Part shown: positions 5,337 to 5,820 of the stretch, one piece after another
Layout of the letters: each line of letters starts with the position of its first letter
Position numbering within the stretch: position 1 is the stretch's first letter
Origin: Actinomycetes bacterium
GTDB lineage: Bacteria > Actinomycetota > Acidimicrobiia > Acidimicrobiales > Bog-793
Direction: 5' to 3'
Length of the DNA: 5,820 nt
Assembly: GCA_021823365.1 (NCBI GenBank)
Contig: JAKAOD010000222.1
Coordinates: 1-5,820, forward strand
The notes under the pieces: generated by a model
The model's database searches: none
What the model was told of the DNA's origin: nothing
What the model saw: only the letters and a program-made list of their open reading frames with translations
Position numbers and translations under genes: made by a program

Positions 5337-5820
5337 TGCCGAGAACGTCATCCACCACCTGTGAGCTGGACGTTGACGGTTGTACTCGGGAGCAGCGAGC
5401 ATCCAGCGATGACCCTCTCGTTCCTCTACCGAGCGTTCTGCCACGTCCTCCAGGTCGTCGGTCTCCTCGGTCGCAGCGACACCGATCTCGCCATCGAGGT
5501 TGTCATGGGTCGCCACGAGGTGGCAGTCCTCTGGCGCCAGGTGCCACGTCCCGCACTCGAGCCAGCGGATCGGGCGGTCCTGGCCGGGCTGGCGCGGTTG
5601 CTCCCTCGCCGACGACTCGGGCGCTTCTTCGTCCAACCGGCAACCTTGCAGCGCTGGCACCGTGACCTCGTCGCCAAGCGCTGGACCTACCCACACCGCC
5701 GGACCGGTCGGCCCCCGATCGCCGAGGGCACCACCGCCCTCGTGGTCCGCTTGGCGAAGGAGAACCCGACCTGGGGATATCGCCGCATCCACGGTGAGCT
5801 CGCCATCATGGGCATCACGA
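5337..5820 (+). mobile_element. Insertion sequence copy B (IS3/IS481-like), left part
   Basis: It begins with TGCCGAGAAC, the same end as copy A, and is colinear with copy A up to the transposase ATG. It continues out of the window, with an expected length of about 1.17 kb and an expected right end near 6510. It is in the same orientation as copy A, so the two are direct repeats enclosing the gene remnant and TA2. The left end lies 98 bp upstream of the TA2 antitoxin GTG. Confidence 0.85.
5409..5820 (+). CDS. Transposase of IS copy B, N-terminal 137 residues (cut by window end)
   Basis: The protein starts MTLSFLYRAFCHVLQVV at an ATG and stays open to the window end. A central segment (FFVQPATLQRWHRDLVAKRW, near 73-92) looks like a helix-turn-helix for binding IS ends, followed by the linker RRTGRPPIAEGTT (97-109) and ENPTWGYRRIHGEL (118-131), typical of IS3-group integrase-core transposases. 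The catalytic DDE domain is outside the window but can be inferred from copy A, whose surviving sequence continues this one. No frameshift is seen in the part present. A single frame carrying both DNA-binding and catalytic parts, without separate orfA and orfB, separates it from classical IS3. Confidence 0.87.
   Translation, partial: MTLSFLYRAFCHVLQVVGLLGRSDTDLAIEVVMGRHEVAVLWRQVPRPALEPADRAVLAGLARLLPRRRLGRFFVQPATLQRWHRDLVAKRWTYPHRRTGRPPIAEGTTALVVRLAKENPTWGYRRIHGELAIMGIT

Noticed and set aside
5235..5792. Minus-strand open frame of 185 codons over IS copy B
   Set aside because: It is antisense to a transposase frame with clear family sequence. Similar shadows occur opposite copy A.

Overview
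The window is GC-rich DNA with GTG starts, a principal-type sigma factor, no Shine-Dalgarno sequence before either antitoxin gene, and an insertion sequence of a type I associate with Actinobacteria. It is most likely a chromosomal segment of a high-GC actinobacterium. The genus cannot be read from the sequence, and assignment to the phylum is inference.

Left third (1-1968), housekeeping-like: the N-terminal half of a DEAD-box RNA helicase (minus strand, cut by the window start) and a complete principal-like sigma-70 family factor (plus strand). They diverge from a shared 284-bp gap.

Middle (1969-2737): about 770 bp with no convincing gene but much dyad symmetry. It holds an 18-bp GC palindrome just after the sigma gene, an 18-bp inverted-repeat pair (17/18 match) bounding a 284-bp segment that looks like a miniature or decayed transposable element, a 32-bp near-palindrome, and a 14-bp-stem hairpin.

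Right half (2738-5820), accessory: two type II toxin-antitoxin operons on the minus strand alternate with two copies of one IS3/IS481-like insertion sequence on the plus strand. TA1 is a ribbon-helix-helix VapB-like antitoxin plus a PIN-domain VapC-like toxin. TA2 is a Phd-like antitoxin plus a PIN-domain toxin. Both are antitoxin-first with a 4-bp GTGA overlap. In both, TACCAT lies exactly 7 bp before an antitoxin start codon and overlaps or abuts a palindrome, which suggests leaderless, autorepressed transcription. IS copy A (3455-4348) is a pseudogene copy with an in-frame internal deletion and two frameshifts. IS copy B (from 5337) is intact as far as it can be seen and runs off the right end. 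Each IS left end lies about 76-98 bp upstream of an antitoxin start, pointing away from it. Between copy A and TA2 is the C-terminal remnant of another gene, abutting the IS end.

No RNA gene, CRISPR array or clearly new enzymatic system was found. The points most worth following up are the repeated TA/IS layout, the large start-site palindrome of TA2, and the candidate miniature element with its neighbouring palindromes.
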